Source of the DNA: Legionella maceachernii
Lineage (GTDB): Bacteria > Pseudomonadota > Gammaproteobacteria > Legionellales > Legionellaceae
NCBI RefSeq assembly: GCF_900167045.1
Contig: NZ_FUXJ01000027.1
Span: 1-35,053 of the forward strand
DNA length: 35,053 nucleotides
Direction of reading: 5' to 3'
The notes below the pieces were generated by a model. That model was not told the DNA's origin, did no database searches, and saw nothing but the letters and a program-made list of their open reading frames with translations. The translations under genes and the position numbers were made by a program. This document shows, piece after piece, positions 21,117 to 29,342 of the stretch; positions within the stretch are counted from its first letter, which is position 1, and each line of letters starts with the position of its first letter.

Positions 21117-23655
21117 AAGCCCTCCCATAATGCTCCTTTGCCACTTGCGATACCGCATCCAGAAATAACAGACCCTGTGCCACATAATTAATGACTGCCT
21201 GATAATCATCACCATCGGAAGATAAAAGCACGCGAGTAAACGGATCAACAAACAAGCGATGAAAGGAGGAAATACCATTAGCACGCAGCAAGACTTGAGA
21301 AAAACCCGCTTCTTTCGCTATTGGGAATGATTTGAGAATAGTCATCTCGTAGTCTGAAAAAGTCTCATGCTTTTTTTGATGTTCTAAAAGCGGTGATTCC
21401 TCTTGTAAAAAAACAAGCTTTAATGCGGAATTTTCCCAGGCAGCTCGCGCTTCTGAAAATTCGAAATAATCCTCAATCCCCTGAGTAATCGTGACAAATG
21501 ATGCTTTATGTCGCCGACCAGTACGAAAGCCTTTGGTAATAAAGTTCACCGCAATTGAATCTCCTGTAAAAAATGACCAGGCTTCATCAATGATGCACAT
21601 CTTTTGTTTATTTCTGTCTGAGTTGAACATACGTCTTTGAAACTGGGAAATAACGGACAGAAGAACCGGGGCGCGAATACTTTGATTGTCCTCAATTTCC
21701 TTCAAGTCAACTACAATCATACGGGCATCCGGTGATAGCTGAGAGGGTTCATTAAACGCTTTGCCATGCTCTGAGGCAGAACAGTAACGCTGGAGGTTCT
21801 TAGACAAAATGCGCGCTGTAGGATAGGTTTCGCGGTCGTGCTCGTACAACGACAATAAGACTCCTGCAACCTCATCAATGCGCGTTTGATTCTGAGTTGT
21901 CCCAAAAGCGGTTAAAATGGCTTCTCTTAAAGTGCCTCGGTCGTCATCTGTAGCACCGCTGGTTGGGCAGGTTAATAATTCAAACAAGGCAATAATGTCA
22001 TCAATCTCCCGTAAAATGTCCGTTACATGGGTAAAGGGATTCATCGCCAAATTGCTGTACTCAAGATAAGTCCCACCGAGCGCCTCACACAGTTTTCTAT
22101 AGCTCCCACCTACATCAATAATGAAAATATCTCCGCCATTAAACAGGATATTGAGCATCAGCATCTGAATAAAAAAGCTTTTTCCGCCGCCCGAGGTTCC
22201 GGTGACAGCCATGTTGTAATTGCTGCCAAATACACCAGAGAAAGGATCGATGCAGGCAAATTGATCGCGCATGGTAGGCAACAAGATACCCTTACCTACT
22301 CCGCGCCAGTCAGAAAGAATGGGCATGTATTGAGTTGCATTCCATGAAGAAATTGGCCACATCATTGTGGGAAGAGAAAAATCCTTAACCAGATTTCCTG
22401 TGAAAAAAAACGGCATCGAGACTAAAAAATAGGGACATTGCATGCGTTTACACAATGCCAGTTTAATGTCATTAAACGCAAATACGGTGCGAGCAGCTTC
22501 TACATCACGCTCTTTCTCATGAGGTCTTGAAAAAAGAACCACGTTATAAAGCATCTTTACAGAGCGAGTCTTTTGTGAGGATAAATCATCACGAAAGGTA
22601 CGCCATACCCGTGCCTGCTCCTCCGTTCCCGCCACATTTAATGCGTAATCACTTTTAGATTTTTTATCCAAATCACGGGTTTTACGATTCGCCCTACCCT
22701 GAGCGCGTCCTTGCTCTTCGACCAGATAGATGACCGAGATGATGTGATTGCAGGATATTCTTTTATCAGGATGAAAAATATTGCTGGTATTATTAATGTT
22801 CTCCCATAAACAATACTGGCGAGGCAGGCGATCAATGGTCAGAACAGTGACTGCTGTTTCATAAATACGCCCAGATTCATTAACTCCTTGAATCACTACT
22901 TCATTATTTTTAAATTCAATATCAAAGTCATGAGACAGTGCCTGCTCTTTGAGTAATTTGGTTTTATCATAAATCACAGGGCGTGGAGTAATGACATCAG
23001 GGCAATTATCCAGATAAAAGTGAAGCAAATGCAAAAAATCAGTTGCATCCGCTTGCTTGAATCCAATTTTTGCAGCACTTAAGGATGCTTCAAACGAAAC
23101 GCGAAACTGGCCAAAACAGGCTTTTAAATCACTCTCGGATTCTTTTTTGATTTTATCAATAACGATATAGCAATCTGTATGCGTTAATCGCGGTGAAAGC
23201 ATCGTGTTGGTTTTAAAACCATGGATGGCGGCTTTTTGATAAAAGGCCTTAAGGTTATCTCCTAACAGGCTTAAATTTTCAAATTCGCTTTTTGCAAACT
23301 GGGAAGTAAACGCTTCAATATCATTCCCAACTTGATTGTGTTTGACACAAATCAACTGCAAGGTGAACTCATGCGACACTTTAGATTGAAGCAGCGTATC
23401 CAGTTGTTCCGCTATGTGTTCATTCGCACCTGTTAAAGGAATAATGCGATAAATTAATCCTGCGTTGTATTCGTTAAAAAATAGCTTCGATTCCTCATCA
23501 AAATATTGATAAGGCAGTATTTTTTCAGTAAACGAAGGATATTGATGTGTCTTGAGGTCAAAATCGGATTCATTGCCCGTTAGCCCTTTGTCATTCCAGG
23601 TCTCCTTTAGCAACTCATAAGTATCTTGGACCCATTCTATAGCGTTTGTAAACAT
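21106..23655 (-). CDS. traC: VirB4-family ATPase TraC
   Basis: An 849-residue ATPase (F TraC: 875) that powers pilus assembly at the cytoplasmic face of the inner membrane. The N-terminal TraC domain covers about 1-300. Walker A Gly-Thr-Ser-Gly-Gly-Gly-Lys-Ser lies at 486-493, and Walker B Cys-Ile-Ile-Asp-Glu-Ala-Trp near 675. The C-terminal Gly-Phe-Arg-Thr-Gly-Arg-Arg-His-Lys and Ile-Thr-Gln-Gly motifs are typical of VirB4 proteins. It starts 28 bases after traV, with GGAG upstream of ATG, and overlaps trbI by 11 bases. No oddity seen. Confidence 0.97.
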   Translation of the reverse strand: MFTNAIEWVQDTYELLKETWNDKGLTGNESDFDLKTHQYPSFTEKILPYQYFDEESKLFFNEYNAGLIYRIIPLTGANEHIAEQLDTLLQSKVSHEFTLQLICVKHNQVGNDIEAFTSQFAKSEFENLSLLGDNLKAFYQKAAIHGFKTNTMLSPRLTHTDCYIVIDKIKKESESDLKACFGQFRVSFEASLSAAKIGFKQADATDFLHLLHFYLDNCPDVITPRPVIYDKTKLLKEQALSHDFDIEFKNNEVVIQGVNESGRIYETAVTVLTIDRLPRQYCLWENINNTSNIFHPDKRISCNHIISVIYLVEEQGRAQGRANRKTRDLDKKSKSDYALNVAGTEEQARVWRTFRDDLSSQKTRSVKMLYNVVLFSRPHEKERDVEAARTVFAFNDIKLALCKRMQCPYFLVSMPFFFTGNLVKDFSLPTMMWPISSWNATQYMPILSDWRGVGKGILLPTMRDQFACIDPFSGVFGSNYNMAVTGTSGGGKSFFIQMLMLNILFNGGDIFIIDVGGSYRKLCEALGGTYLEYSNLAMNPFTHVTDILREIDDIIALFELLTCPTSGATDDDRGTLREAILTAFGTTQNQTRIDEVAGVLLSLYEHDRETYPTARILSKNLQRYCSASEHGKAFNEPSQLSPDARMIVVDLKEIEDNQSIRAPVLLSVISQFQRRMFNSDRNKQKMCIIDEAWSFFTGDSIAVNFITKGFRTGRRHKASFVTITQGIEDYFEFSEARAAWENSALKLVFLQEESPLLEHQKKHETFSDYEMTILKSFPIAKEAGFSQVLLRANGISSFHRLFVDPFTRVLLSSDGDDYQAVINYVAQGLLFLDAVSQVAKEHYGRAYAA

Positions 23656-23683
23656 GGCTTCTCTCCTGTGAACTGGTCAGCGC

Positions 23684-23911
23684 CTACTTATAACCTGAAT
23701 AAAGAACCTGGCTTTTTGCCTGCTGCACGAATTGACCATCGGGTGTATAGCGTTTTTCCTGTACCATGCGATTCACCATCTCCATGCTTTGACAACCACC
23801 CCTGTCAGCAAAGGGGCATCTGGCATCCTCGTTGTCCAGGATGGATTTGGAGCAGGCAGATAACTGCGACACTAAGAAAAGGGTACTCAATAAAAATAGA
23901 GGTTTAATCAT
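23684..23911 (-). CDS. traV: Short TraV-like outer-membrane lipoprotein
   Basis: A 75-residue lipoprotein precursor with lipobox Leu-Ser-Ala-Cys (Cys at 20) and a Cys-Pro-x4-Gly-Gly-Cys-x-Ser motif, which I take as the TraV signature (two cysteines near the mature N-terminus). TraV, TraK and TraB form the outer-membrane core complex. It lies directly between traB and traC in the TraV slot. It is less than half the length of F TraV (171), closer to a VirB7-sized peptide. ATG 23911 overlaps the traB stop by eight bases (ATGATTAA), with GGAG seven bases upstream; the extension to 23926 is disfavoured. Confidence 0.82.
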   Translation of the reverse strand: MIKPLFLLSTLFLVSQLSACSKSILDNEDARCPFADRGGCQSMEMVNRMVQEKRYTPDGQFVQQAKSQVLYSGYK

Positions 23912-25370
23912 GAAGTGGCTCCTCATTTTGTACGGTTGAAAATAATGGGGTAGTGGGTTGTCCTGGTTGATTTAATAGTGGATTCTCAACAGGATTAACG
24001 GTTTGAACCATGGGCTCTTGATTATTGGACTGCATCAATGAAGCGTCATTCACTGGGTGTGTATTTAATTCATAGGCACGGCTTATAGTGGTTGTAACCC
24101 CAGACTCGTTTTGGGCACGTCCTTCATTGATGGCTCGTCCTGACTCATACACCTGATGTTCTTTGTCTATCCAAAAGCCTTTAGTAAATAAAACTGAAAC
24201 ACGACGACCCGCACGTGCCACAACCAATGGATGGTAAATATCGGCAATGCGCATTACATAATCTGAAATACGATTGGCAGGATTACTAAGCGCACCACCA
24301 GCAGCCGATTGAGCAAGGGTTGATGCCTGCCCATAGGTCGTAATGGTGCCAGCCCCTGGATTGATTGTTTGAGCGGTATTTAAATTCTTTAAACCATCAC
24401 CAAATCCTGCCAGCATGCCTGCCGCTGCCGAATAGGTTAACAGAGGTTTTGTTTTTAAAATGGAAGTTCCGCGTAAATCCTGCATGGCATCCAAATCAAA
24501 TACAGAGCCGTAGGCCTTTTGTTCAAAATTGATGTTGTTTCCTGCGCAAGACAGTGTTTCTAAATGCATCACCACGGAACTTCCTGATAAATCACCATAA
24601 GTGGATACCAGTGCGACACAGTCTTCCAAATGAGAATGCTGGTTGTTGGGCATGATTCCTCCGCTGGTAAGGCGGATTAAAGCAGTTCCCATATTTTTTG
24701 AGCCGTTTATTCCTGCATCACCTAAAACCCCAGTCAGCAACACCCCTTCAACAAAGGTTCCCGCCCAAACGTAATTTTTAGCGGTTCGTACTTCCTTGTT
24801 TCTTTTCTTCCGGTTGTTAAATTGCACTGTTTCCAGTCCTGATTTTGCCAGCAGTTCGCGCTCTGCCTGATGCTTTTTCTTTTGCTGTGCTTCCATCTCT
24901 TCACGAGTTGGCGGCCTAACGGTGACCAGGCTTGCCTGGCGGCTAGAAACCAGTGCAACCTGTAATTGTTCGTTCATTTTTTTATTTTCTTCTTCAAGGT
25001 GTGCAAGCTGCTCTTTCATAGCCTGCATCAAGGCTTTTGTTTCCGAATTTTCTGTGTTCACAGGTGCTGCTTCCTGCTGTTTTTTATGATGTTCTGCCAC
25101 TAACTCTTTTAAAGAATCAATTTGTTGCTGCTGTTGCAGAAGGAGTGCTTCGTCACTGCCCTGGTTAAAAGTACTTTCAAAAATACTCTCGAACGAAGCT
25201 TCTTCCTGGTGGATTGGCTTTTTTTTCTCAGCCGATGAGTAACAATAAAATCCATAGGACGCGCCACCCACCAGTAATAGAATGGCTGCATGCTTCAATT
25301 GTTCCTTTTTAGCGAGCTTATTGGCGTTTTGAGGCTTTAGCGTCAACCATTGTTTTATTTTTTTAAACAT
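23904..25370 (-). CDS. traB: TraB, VirB10-family core complex protein
   Basis: A 488-residue protein (F TraB: 475) that spans the envelope. There is one membrane segment at about 28-45, a Gln/Glu-rich coiled coil at about 76-140, and the TraB/VirB10 barrel domain from about 198 on. That domain starts with Tyr-Val-Trp-Ala-Gly-Thr-Phe-Val-Glu-Gly-Val-Leu-Leu-Thr-Gly and continues with the Cys...Ser-Ser...Leu-Ser-Cys-Ala strands and Gly-Ser-Val-Phe-Asp. The Leu-Arg-Gly-Thr motif precedes the antenna region. It forms the core channel with TraK and TraV. It starts 40 bases after traK and overlaps traV by eight. Confidence 0.96.
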   Translation of the reverse strand: MFKKIKQWLTLKPQNANKLAKKEQLKHAAILLLVGGASYGFYCYSSAEKKKPIHQEEASFESIFESTFNQGSDEALLLQQQQQIDSLKELVAEHHKKQQEAAPVNTENSETKALMQAMKEQLAHLEEENKKMNEQLQVALVSSRQASLVTVRPPTREEMEAQQKKKHQAERELLAKSGLETVQFNNRKKRNKEVRTAKNYVWAGTFVEGVLLTGVLGDAGINGSKNMGTALIRLTSGGIMPNNQHSHLEDCVALVSTYGDLSGSSVVMHLETLSCAGNNINFEQKAYGSVFDLDAMQDLRGTSILKTKPLLTYSAAAGMLAGFGDGLKNLNTAQTINPGAGTITTYGQASTLAQSAAGGALSNPANRISDYVMRIADIYHPLVVARAGRRVSVLFTKGFWIDKEHQVYESGRAINEGRAQNESGVTTTISRAYELNTHPVNDASLMQSNNQEPMVQTVNPVENPLLNQPGQPTTPLFSTVQNEEPLHD

Positions 25371-25410
25371 TACCTACTCTCCTTCCAACTCATTTTAAGC
25401 AGCTCCTGGT

Positions 25411-26145
25411 TTATCCCTGATTGCTGTATAACCCGTATAAATAAGCGATTTTTTTAGGTGGGAGTGCCTCATCACTTAATGACAGAGATTGGGCATCCTT
25501 ATGGGCAAATAAGGCTGTTGTAAGCGCTAGTTCATGATTTGATGTATTTTCTAACCGATAGACATAGCCCGTGAAACGCTTACCCTGATATTGCTTTTCA
25601 AGAGTTACCTTAATGTTTTTTTTAATGTAAAAAGGACTTGGAATAACCCTTTTCTCATTAAATTCTTTGGGAGTCTCCCCTGCTTTCATGGCAGCGATTG
25701 CCTCATCTACTTCGCTGGCATCAGGGGTATCCAGTTTCACAAATTTCAATTTTGTTTGAGCGCGAGGCACAAGTCTTAAGGTTTTTCCAACCGATTCATC
25801 AGGTGTCAAGGTAAGTGATACGTGATGTCCTTTATCTGTAGTTAGAAACAGGGTAATGGGAACTTGAAAATTAGGCTTTATATACACCGAAGAATCCGTG
25901 CTTTCGGGATTATCCATCTCACTTTTATCTACTGTAATAGCATGCTCTGGGTAACTTAATTTAGTAATCGATTCCCCTTCAACAAACACACGATTAAAGT
26001 TAATACTCGATAAAGTCAGATTAAACTGCTCTCCCTCTTCAAAGGCGATGACCGAAGGAGGAGTGCTTGCACAAACAGCTCCTGAGTACAAAAGACTTAT
26101 GAGAAGAATTGTTTTTTTAGCTTTTTCATAAATTGAGTTAGTCAC
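25411..26145 (-). CDS. traK: Secretin-like core protein TraK (VirB9-type)
   Basis: A 244-residue exported protein (F TraK: 242). I chose GTG 26145 because it lies eight bases inside the traE end (GTGACTAA) with GGAG seven bases upstream; longer in-frame starts lack support. The signal peptide ends near Val-Cys-Ala at 24-26. The mature part is beta-rich, with TraK hallmarks Asn-Arg-Val-Phe-Val-Glu-Gly-Glu-Ser-Ile and the Val-Tyr-Ile-Lys-Pro strand, and near the end Gly-Tyr-Val-Tyr-Arg-Leu-Glu-Asn-Thr. It sits in the outer-membrane part of the core complex between TraB and TraV. Confidence 0.93.
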   Translation of the reverse strand: MTNSIYEKAKKTILLISLLYSGAVCASTPPSVIAFEEGEQFNLTLSSINFNRVFVEGESITKLSYPEHAITVDKSEMDNPESTDSSVYIKPNFQVPITLFLTTDKGHHVSLTLTPDESVGKTLRLVPRAQTKLKFVKLDTPDASEVDEAIAAMKAGETPKEFNEKRVIPSPFYIKKNIKVTLEKQYQGKRFTGYVYRLENTSNHELALTTALFAHKDAQSLSLSDEALPPKKIAYLYGLYSNQG

Positions 26146-26698
26146 GGTGTATCTCCTGAATGGACACAAGATTTAAAAGGCCTGATTGATGTGAAAACTG
26201 AACTCGATACATTTTGTGTTGTGGCTTTAATTGAAGCCCATGGCTTGTGCGATACAATTGCCCTTCGATTTGACCTTGATTTTTAGTGACATCCACCGAT
26301 ACTTTTTCAGCATAAAAAACTGAGCTTACGTTTTTTTCATGTACTGTTTTTCGCTCGGCATCCAATAGTTTGGAAAACGATTCCTGGTATTTCGCTGGAA
26401 TCAGATGAGACAGCATGGTGTAGCGTGCATCAATGGTTTCTGGGTTGTAGGTCAGGCGTAAGTCAGCTGCTTTCTGCGTCATTTCTTTCAGGTACTCGGG
26501 TGAATAGCCTTTATCACCAATGCTAAACTCAGAACCAGTGCACACTGGAAGCCAGTGAACCTGCTTATGCAGTAAGGTATAAAAATTTAAGGCACAAAGA
26601 ACAATAACTGCAAACGTACTCGATAGCGCCCAAATCAGCGTCAGCTTGAATAACAGTCTGTTTTTTGCAATCGCATTATCACGAAAAGAAGTATCCAT
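26138..26698 (-). CDS. traE: TraE, VirB5-like position / VirB8-type inner-membrane protein
   Basis: A 186-residue protein (F TraE: 188) with one N-terminal signal anchor (about 18-40) and a periplasmic domain. The sequence pattern Ala-Arg-Tyr-Thr-Met-Leu-Ser-His-Leu-Ile-Pro and the strand-rich C-terminus Gly-Gln-Ile-Glu-Gly-Gln-Leu-Tyr-Arg match the TraE family. It has been compared in fold to VirB8 and is needed for pilus assembly. It lies between traL (four-base gap) and traK (eight-base overlap) in the canonical order traA-L-E-K-B. Confidence 0.94.
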   Translation of the reverse strand: MDTSFRDNAIAKNRLLFKLTLIWALSSTFAVIVLCALNFYTLLHKQVHWLPVCTGSEFSIGDKGYSPEYLKEMTQKAADLRLTYNPETIDARYTMLSHLIPAKYQESFSKLLDAERKTVHEKNVSSVFYAEKVSVDVTKNQGQIEGQLYRTSHGLQLKPQHKMYRVQFSHQSGLLNLVSIQEIHRD

Positions 26699-26702
26699 TA
26701 AA

Positions 26703-26993
26703 TCACCTGATATAAATTCGGTTGGCAGAATCGGGCAAAGCTCGAAATAAAAGGGACGTTAACCGGTGAGGCAGCGACCAGTACACGATGGCAAACAGAC
26801 TCCGCAGAGGCAGTCCGCCATACTTGACATGCATCGCAACGCTTAGGGCTGCGCCTATCATAAAAAGCTGATAGGCAAGTCCTGTTAAAAGCCCAATTCC
26901 CGTGAGTAAAAAAATGGGCAGGCCTGTGGTAACAGGAATACCCGCAATTTTGGGCTCATCAGAGAGCATAAAGGTTTGGTAATTGCGAGCCAT
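26703..26993 (-). CDS. traL: TraL, VirB3-like inner-membrane pilus protein
   Basis: A 96-residue protein (F TraL: 91) with two close hydrophobic segments (about 22-52), followed by a basic C-terminal tail with Tyr-Trp-Ser-Leu-Pro-His-Arg-Leu. The N-terminus has the family pattern Pro-x3-Ala/Gly-Ile-Pro. VirB3/TraL proteins work with the VirB4/TraC ATPase in pilin handling. Its ATG shares one base with the traA stop (TAATG), so translation is probably coupled to the pilin gene. Confidence 0.93.
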   Translation of the reverse strand: MARNYQTFMLSDEPKIAGIPVTTGLPIFLLTGIGLLTGLAYQLFMIGAALSVAMHVKYGGLPLRSLFAIVYWSLPHRLTSLLFRALPDSANRIYIR

Positions 26994-27304
26994 TATTTCA
27001 ATGCCCAGTGAGTAAACACCATCAATACAGGAACACCCGCAAGGACTGCGATATTTTTGGTTTTGATGTAGGCATAAGCCCCTGCAAGCCCTTCTGCTAA
27101 CAAAAGAAAGTAAGGGAGATCTGAATCAGCTCCAAAGGTTGCCTTTACTTCCTCTTTTAATCCAGAAAGCCGATTCTCAGCGGCAAAACAAGAGTCAGGC
27201 ATCAAACACAACAGTGCCAAACCAATCATTAGAAAAGGGAGCAGTTGCCTGGCATACAGATAACCTTTAATGCTCAACTCGTTCATTGCTGTTCTATAAT
27301 TCAT
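26993..27304 (-). CDS. traA: F-type pilin precursor TraA
   Basis: A 103-residue prepilin (F: 121). ATG 27304 is chosen, with GGAG six bases upstream. The leader is long (about 40 residues) and ends Ser-Cys-Phe-Ala before Ala-Glu-Asn-Arg, giving a mature pilin of about 62 residues (F: 70). The mature part matches F pilin well: Val-Lys-Ala-Thr-Phe-Gly-x-Asp-Ser, Leu-Ala-Glu-x-Leu-x-Gly-Ala, Thr-Lys-Asn and Leu-Ala-Gly, then Val-Phe. Two hydrophobic helices are separated by the basic Lys-Thr-Lys loop. No TraQ chaperone or TraX acetylase gene is visible in the window, so pilin maturation may differ from F. Confidence 0.93.
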   Translation of the reverse strand: MNYRTAMNELSIKGYLYARQLLPFLMIGLALLCLMPDSCFAAENRLSGLKEEVKATFGADSDLPYFLLLAEGLAGAYAYIKTKNIAVLAGVPVLMVFTHWALK

Positions 27305-27412
27305 CACATTCTCCTTTTTTGGTTAAAAAAATCCACTGAGCCCCCAATTTGTGCTCATTTTTTATTCTTTTTATTTATTGAATCGTTTTTTTTGTGGTTT
27401 TATAAAGAGCGC

Positions 27413-27784
27413 TTATCCATCCATGGTTACTCCTTTATCGAGCATGCTTTGACTTAATAGGTGGCTGTTTTTTTTAAGTTCAACTAAAATTTGTGTCAGT
27501 AAGTGATTTGCAGAATCCAGCTTTTTGAACAAAGCCACATACTCAACTGATTTGGCTACGTCAGGAACCTCCTTATCCATTGATAACAAAAGCGTAAAAA
27601 GCGCTCCACCGGAAAGAATGTGTTTAAAATATTCGACATCCTGTTCATCATTTTCAGTTGAAACGGCAGTCAGATTGTGATTAATTTTAAAGTTGTTTTC
27701 AGGCAGTGTTGTGGGTTCTGCGTGAATAACTCCACTCACAACGATGAGGGTCATCGACAGCATGAGTGTTTTAATTGGGTTCAT
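27413..27784 (-). CDS. Exported hypothetical protein upstream of traA
   Basis: A 123-residue product with a signal peptide ending near Val-Ile-His-Ala at 19-22, and no cysteine or enzyme motif in the mature part. A hydrophobic stretch around Leu-Ser-Gly-Gly-Ala-Leu-Phe-Thr-Leu-Leu may be an amphipathic or membrane helix, and the C-terminal half is helical. AAGGAG precedes ATG. It lies between another exported unknown and traA, separated from traA by 108 non-coding bases in which I see no clear promoter or terminator. Its position suggests a role in the pilus or cell surface, but no family is recognised. Confidence 0.6.
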   Translation of the reverse strand: MNPIKTLMLSMTLIVVSGVIHAEPTTLPENNFKINHNLTAVSTENDEQDVEYFKHILSGGALFTLLLSMDKEVPDVAKSVEYVALFKKLDSANHLLTQILVELKKNSHLLSQSMLDKGVTMDG

Positions 27785-27827
27785 TAAGTGCTCCTTTTAT
27801 TTTTGTTATGAACTTAAACCTTTAAAC

Positions 27828-28229
27828 TTAGTCCGATGTTTGGTCTGTTTCTGGCATGTTGATGTTCTCAAGTTCACTTTTCATCACAATGACTCGTGCA
27901 AGATAGGGTTTTACCTTCGGTGATAAATGTGTACAGTAGCTTCTTACATTGCTGATTTCTTTTAATTCATTGTATCCATAAGCCATAGAAACAACTGCTC
28001 TGTCTTTTTTATGATGCTGCAATTGCGCTCCTGCTGACTCCAGGTAGGCTGCTGCAATTGCGACATCTCCAGAACATAAATCGGTGTCGTTTTCTTTGGC
28101 AATCTGGTTGAGTTGATAAGACGTATCAAAAATTCGTCTTTCTAAATCGTAGTGATTCGAACTGGTTGCAACCGCACAGGGAGAACCCAGTGCGGTGATG
28201 ATAAGTCCTGCTATTACATTGCTTCTCAT
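27828..28229 (-). CDS. Exported hypothetical protein, helical
   Basis: A 133-residue product with a signal peptide ending near Ala-Val-Ala at 19-21. The mature part is mostly helical (Tyr-Asp-Leu-Glu-Arg-Arg-Ile-Phe; Ala-Ala-Ala-Tyr-Leu-Glu-Ser-Ala-Gly). It has two cysteines, in Leu-Cys-Ser-Gly and Tyr-Cys-Thr, which could form a disulfide in the periplasm. GAGGGA precedes ATG. It sits between traT and the second exported unknown, and I do not recognise the family. The two genes are not F plasmid homologues known to me. They are probably in the same transcript as the tra genes, given strand and spacing. Confidence 0.6.
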   Translation of the reverse strand: MRSNVIAGLIITALGSPCAVATSSNHYDLERRIFDTSYQLNQIAKENDTDLCSGDVAIAAAYLESAGAQLQHHKKDRAVVSMAYGYNELKEISNVRSYCTHLSPKVKPYLARVIVMKSELENINMPETDQTSD

Positions 28230-28307
28230 TACTATTCCCTCTTTAACTAATTAGTGTTTTTTTTAAATCCCATGCACTTTTTTTCATGAATCTTTAATCA
28301 GGCTGCA

Positions 28308-29060
28308 TCAAAAGATGCCCGCTAATGTTTTTATCAGACCTTGTTCCAATGCGGGTCTTGCCTCTGCAAAACTCAGATTGACTTTATCGGCATTGGATAC
28401 CACCCGCGTTCTATAGCGTTGGTAATCACTGTGTTTGCTCAATGTCTGGGTGGTTCCAGATGCAGTGCCATTTTGAAGGTTGGAATTAAACTGTTCATGA
28501 ACGGCACCCTTTCCAACGCGCTCAGAAATTTGTACATCGGTAATCATCGTGTAATTCACTGCCTTGACTAGAGAATCTGCAGCCAAACCAATAATTCCTC
28601 CACCAATACCTGCACCAATCATGGTGCTTGAATGACCGCTTAATGCACCCAGTGCAGTTCCTGTTGCAGCCCCCGCCAATGCACTGCCATACCCGCCACC
28701 TAGCGCAGACTGACTTGCAGACACGCTCATTTTTCCAACCTTTAAAATATTGGCTTGTAGCAGGTAATGGGCTTTGGATGGATTTCCAACCACTTTATAG
28801 CCATGTTCTTCTAATGCCTGCTTTAGTGACTTATCAATGGATAATGACTCTTGAGAAGTATTCTTAATTGTGATGTAAATCGTTTTTTGACTTTGAGCCA
28901 CAGGATCAAGAAAAATCGTTTGGCTGAGTTTTGTATCTGTTTCTAAGTTACGATGTTCGATCACTGTTGATGTTGCAGCACAGCTCACCAACAGGGCAAA
29001 AGATCCAGTTAAAGCTAAAGTGGTAATTGCCTTTTGTATCTGGCTAATGCATGGTTTCAT
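28308..29060 (-). CDS. traT: Surface exclusion lipoprotein TraT
   Basis: A 250-residue outer-membrane lipoprotein (F TraT: 243) with lipobox Leu-Val-Ser-Cys near residue 27. Family features are the Lys-Thr-Ile-Tyr-Ile-Thr-Ile-Lys-Asn-Thr-Ser strand and the Gly/Ala-rich transmembrane stretch Gly-Gly-Gly-Tyr-Gly-Ser-Ala-Leu-Ala-Gly-Ala-Ala-Thr-Gly at about 120-145. The late Arg-Tyr-x-Thr-Arg-Val-Val-Ser-x-Ala-Asp-Lys-Val-Asn-Leu motif is also typical. TraT blocks redundant mating and can confer serum resistance in enteric plasmids. In F it lies between traS and traD; here it is at the start of the tra block, next to lvrC, so its expression may be uncoupled from the late genes. Confidence 0.95.
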   Translation of the reverse strand: MKPCISQIQKAITTLALTGSFALLVSCAATSTVIEHRNLETDTKLSQTIFLDPVAQSQKTIYITIKNTSQESLSIDKSLKQALEEHGYKVVGNPSKAHYLLQANILKVGKMSVSASQSALGGGYGSALAGAATGTALGALSGHSSTMIGAGIGGGIIGLAADSLVKAVNYTMITDVQISERVGKGAVHEQFNSNLQNGTASGTTQTLSKHSDYQRYRTRVVSNADKVNLSFAEARPALEQGLIKTLAGIF

Positions 29061-29098
29061 TTTATTCCCTTAACTCGTTAGTATAGTGATTTGATTGG

Positions 29099-29323
29099 TT
29101 AATGAGTCAGTGCGCCCCGTGCTTCCTTCCACTTACCAGGCTTATTTAAAAACAGAGATTGTTCTTTTTTAATTTTTTGATGTATTTCCTGACGATGAAT
29201 GATTACATCTTGTGGTGCATCGAACCCTAAGCGGACTTGATTACCCTTAACACCGAGCACGGTGATATAAATGTCATCATTGATTAGTACGGTTTCGCCT
29301 ATTCTACGTGTAAGTATTAACAT
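29099..29323 (-). CDS. lvrC: CsrA-family RNA-binding regulator (lvrC-type)
   Basis: A 74-residue protein. Residues 1-55 match CsrA closely: [11 protein letters not shown], [10 protein letters not shown], and Ile-His-Arg-Gln-Glu-Ile with the RNA-contacting Arg corresponding to R44 of E. coli CsrA. The last 17 residues are a basic extension not found in chromosomal CsrA. CsrA proteins bind GGA motifs in mRNA leaders. Legionella elements carry such extra copies (lvrC, csrT; recalled), which regulate the element or host differentiation. Located at the end of the lvr genes, 38 bases before traT. The family is certain; the symbol depends on context. Confidence 0.9.
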   Translation of the reverse strand: MLILTRRIGETVLINDDIYITVLGVKGNQVRLGFDAPQDVIIHRQEIHQKIKKEQSLFLNKPGKWKEARGALTH

Positions 29324-29342
29324 GCTGTGTTCCTTTTATTGG

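Noticed and set aside
20751-21284. Longer TrbI with a 56-residue extension
   Set aside because: The extension lies wholly inside traC in another frame, is not TrbI-like, and GGAGG supports ATG 21116.
27245-27457. Plus-strand open frame across traA and the upstream gap
   Set aside because: Antisense to the well supported pilin gene; hydrophobicity mirrors the opposite strand and no ribosome site is seen.
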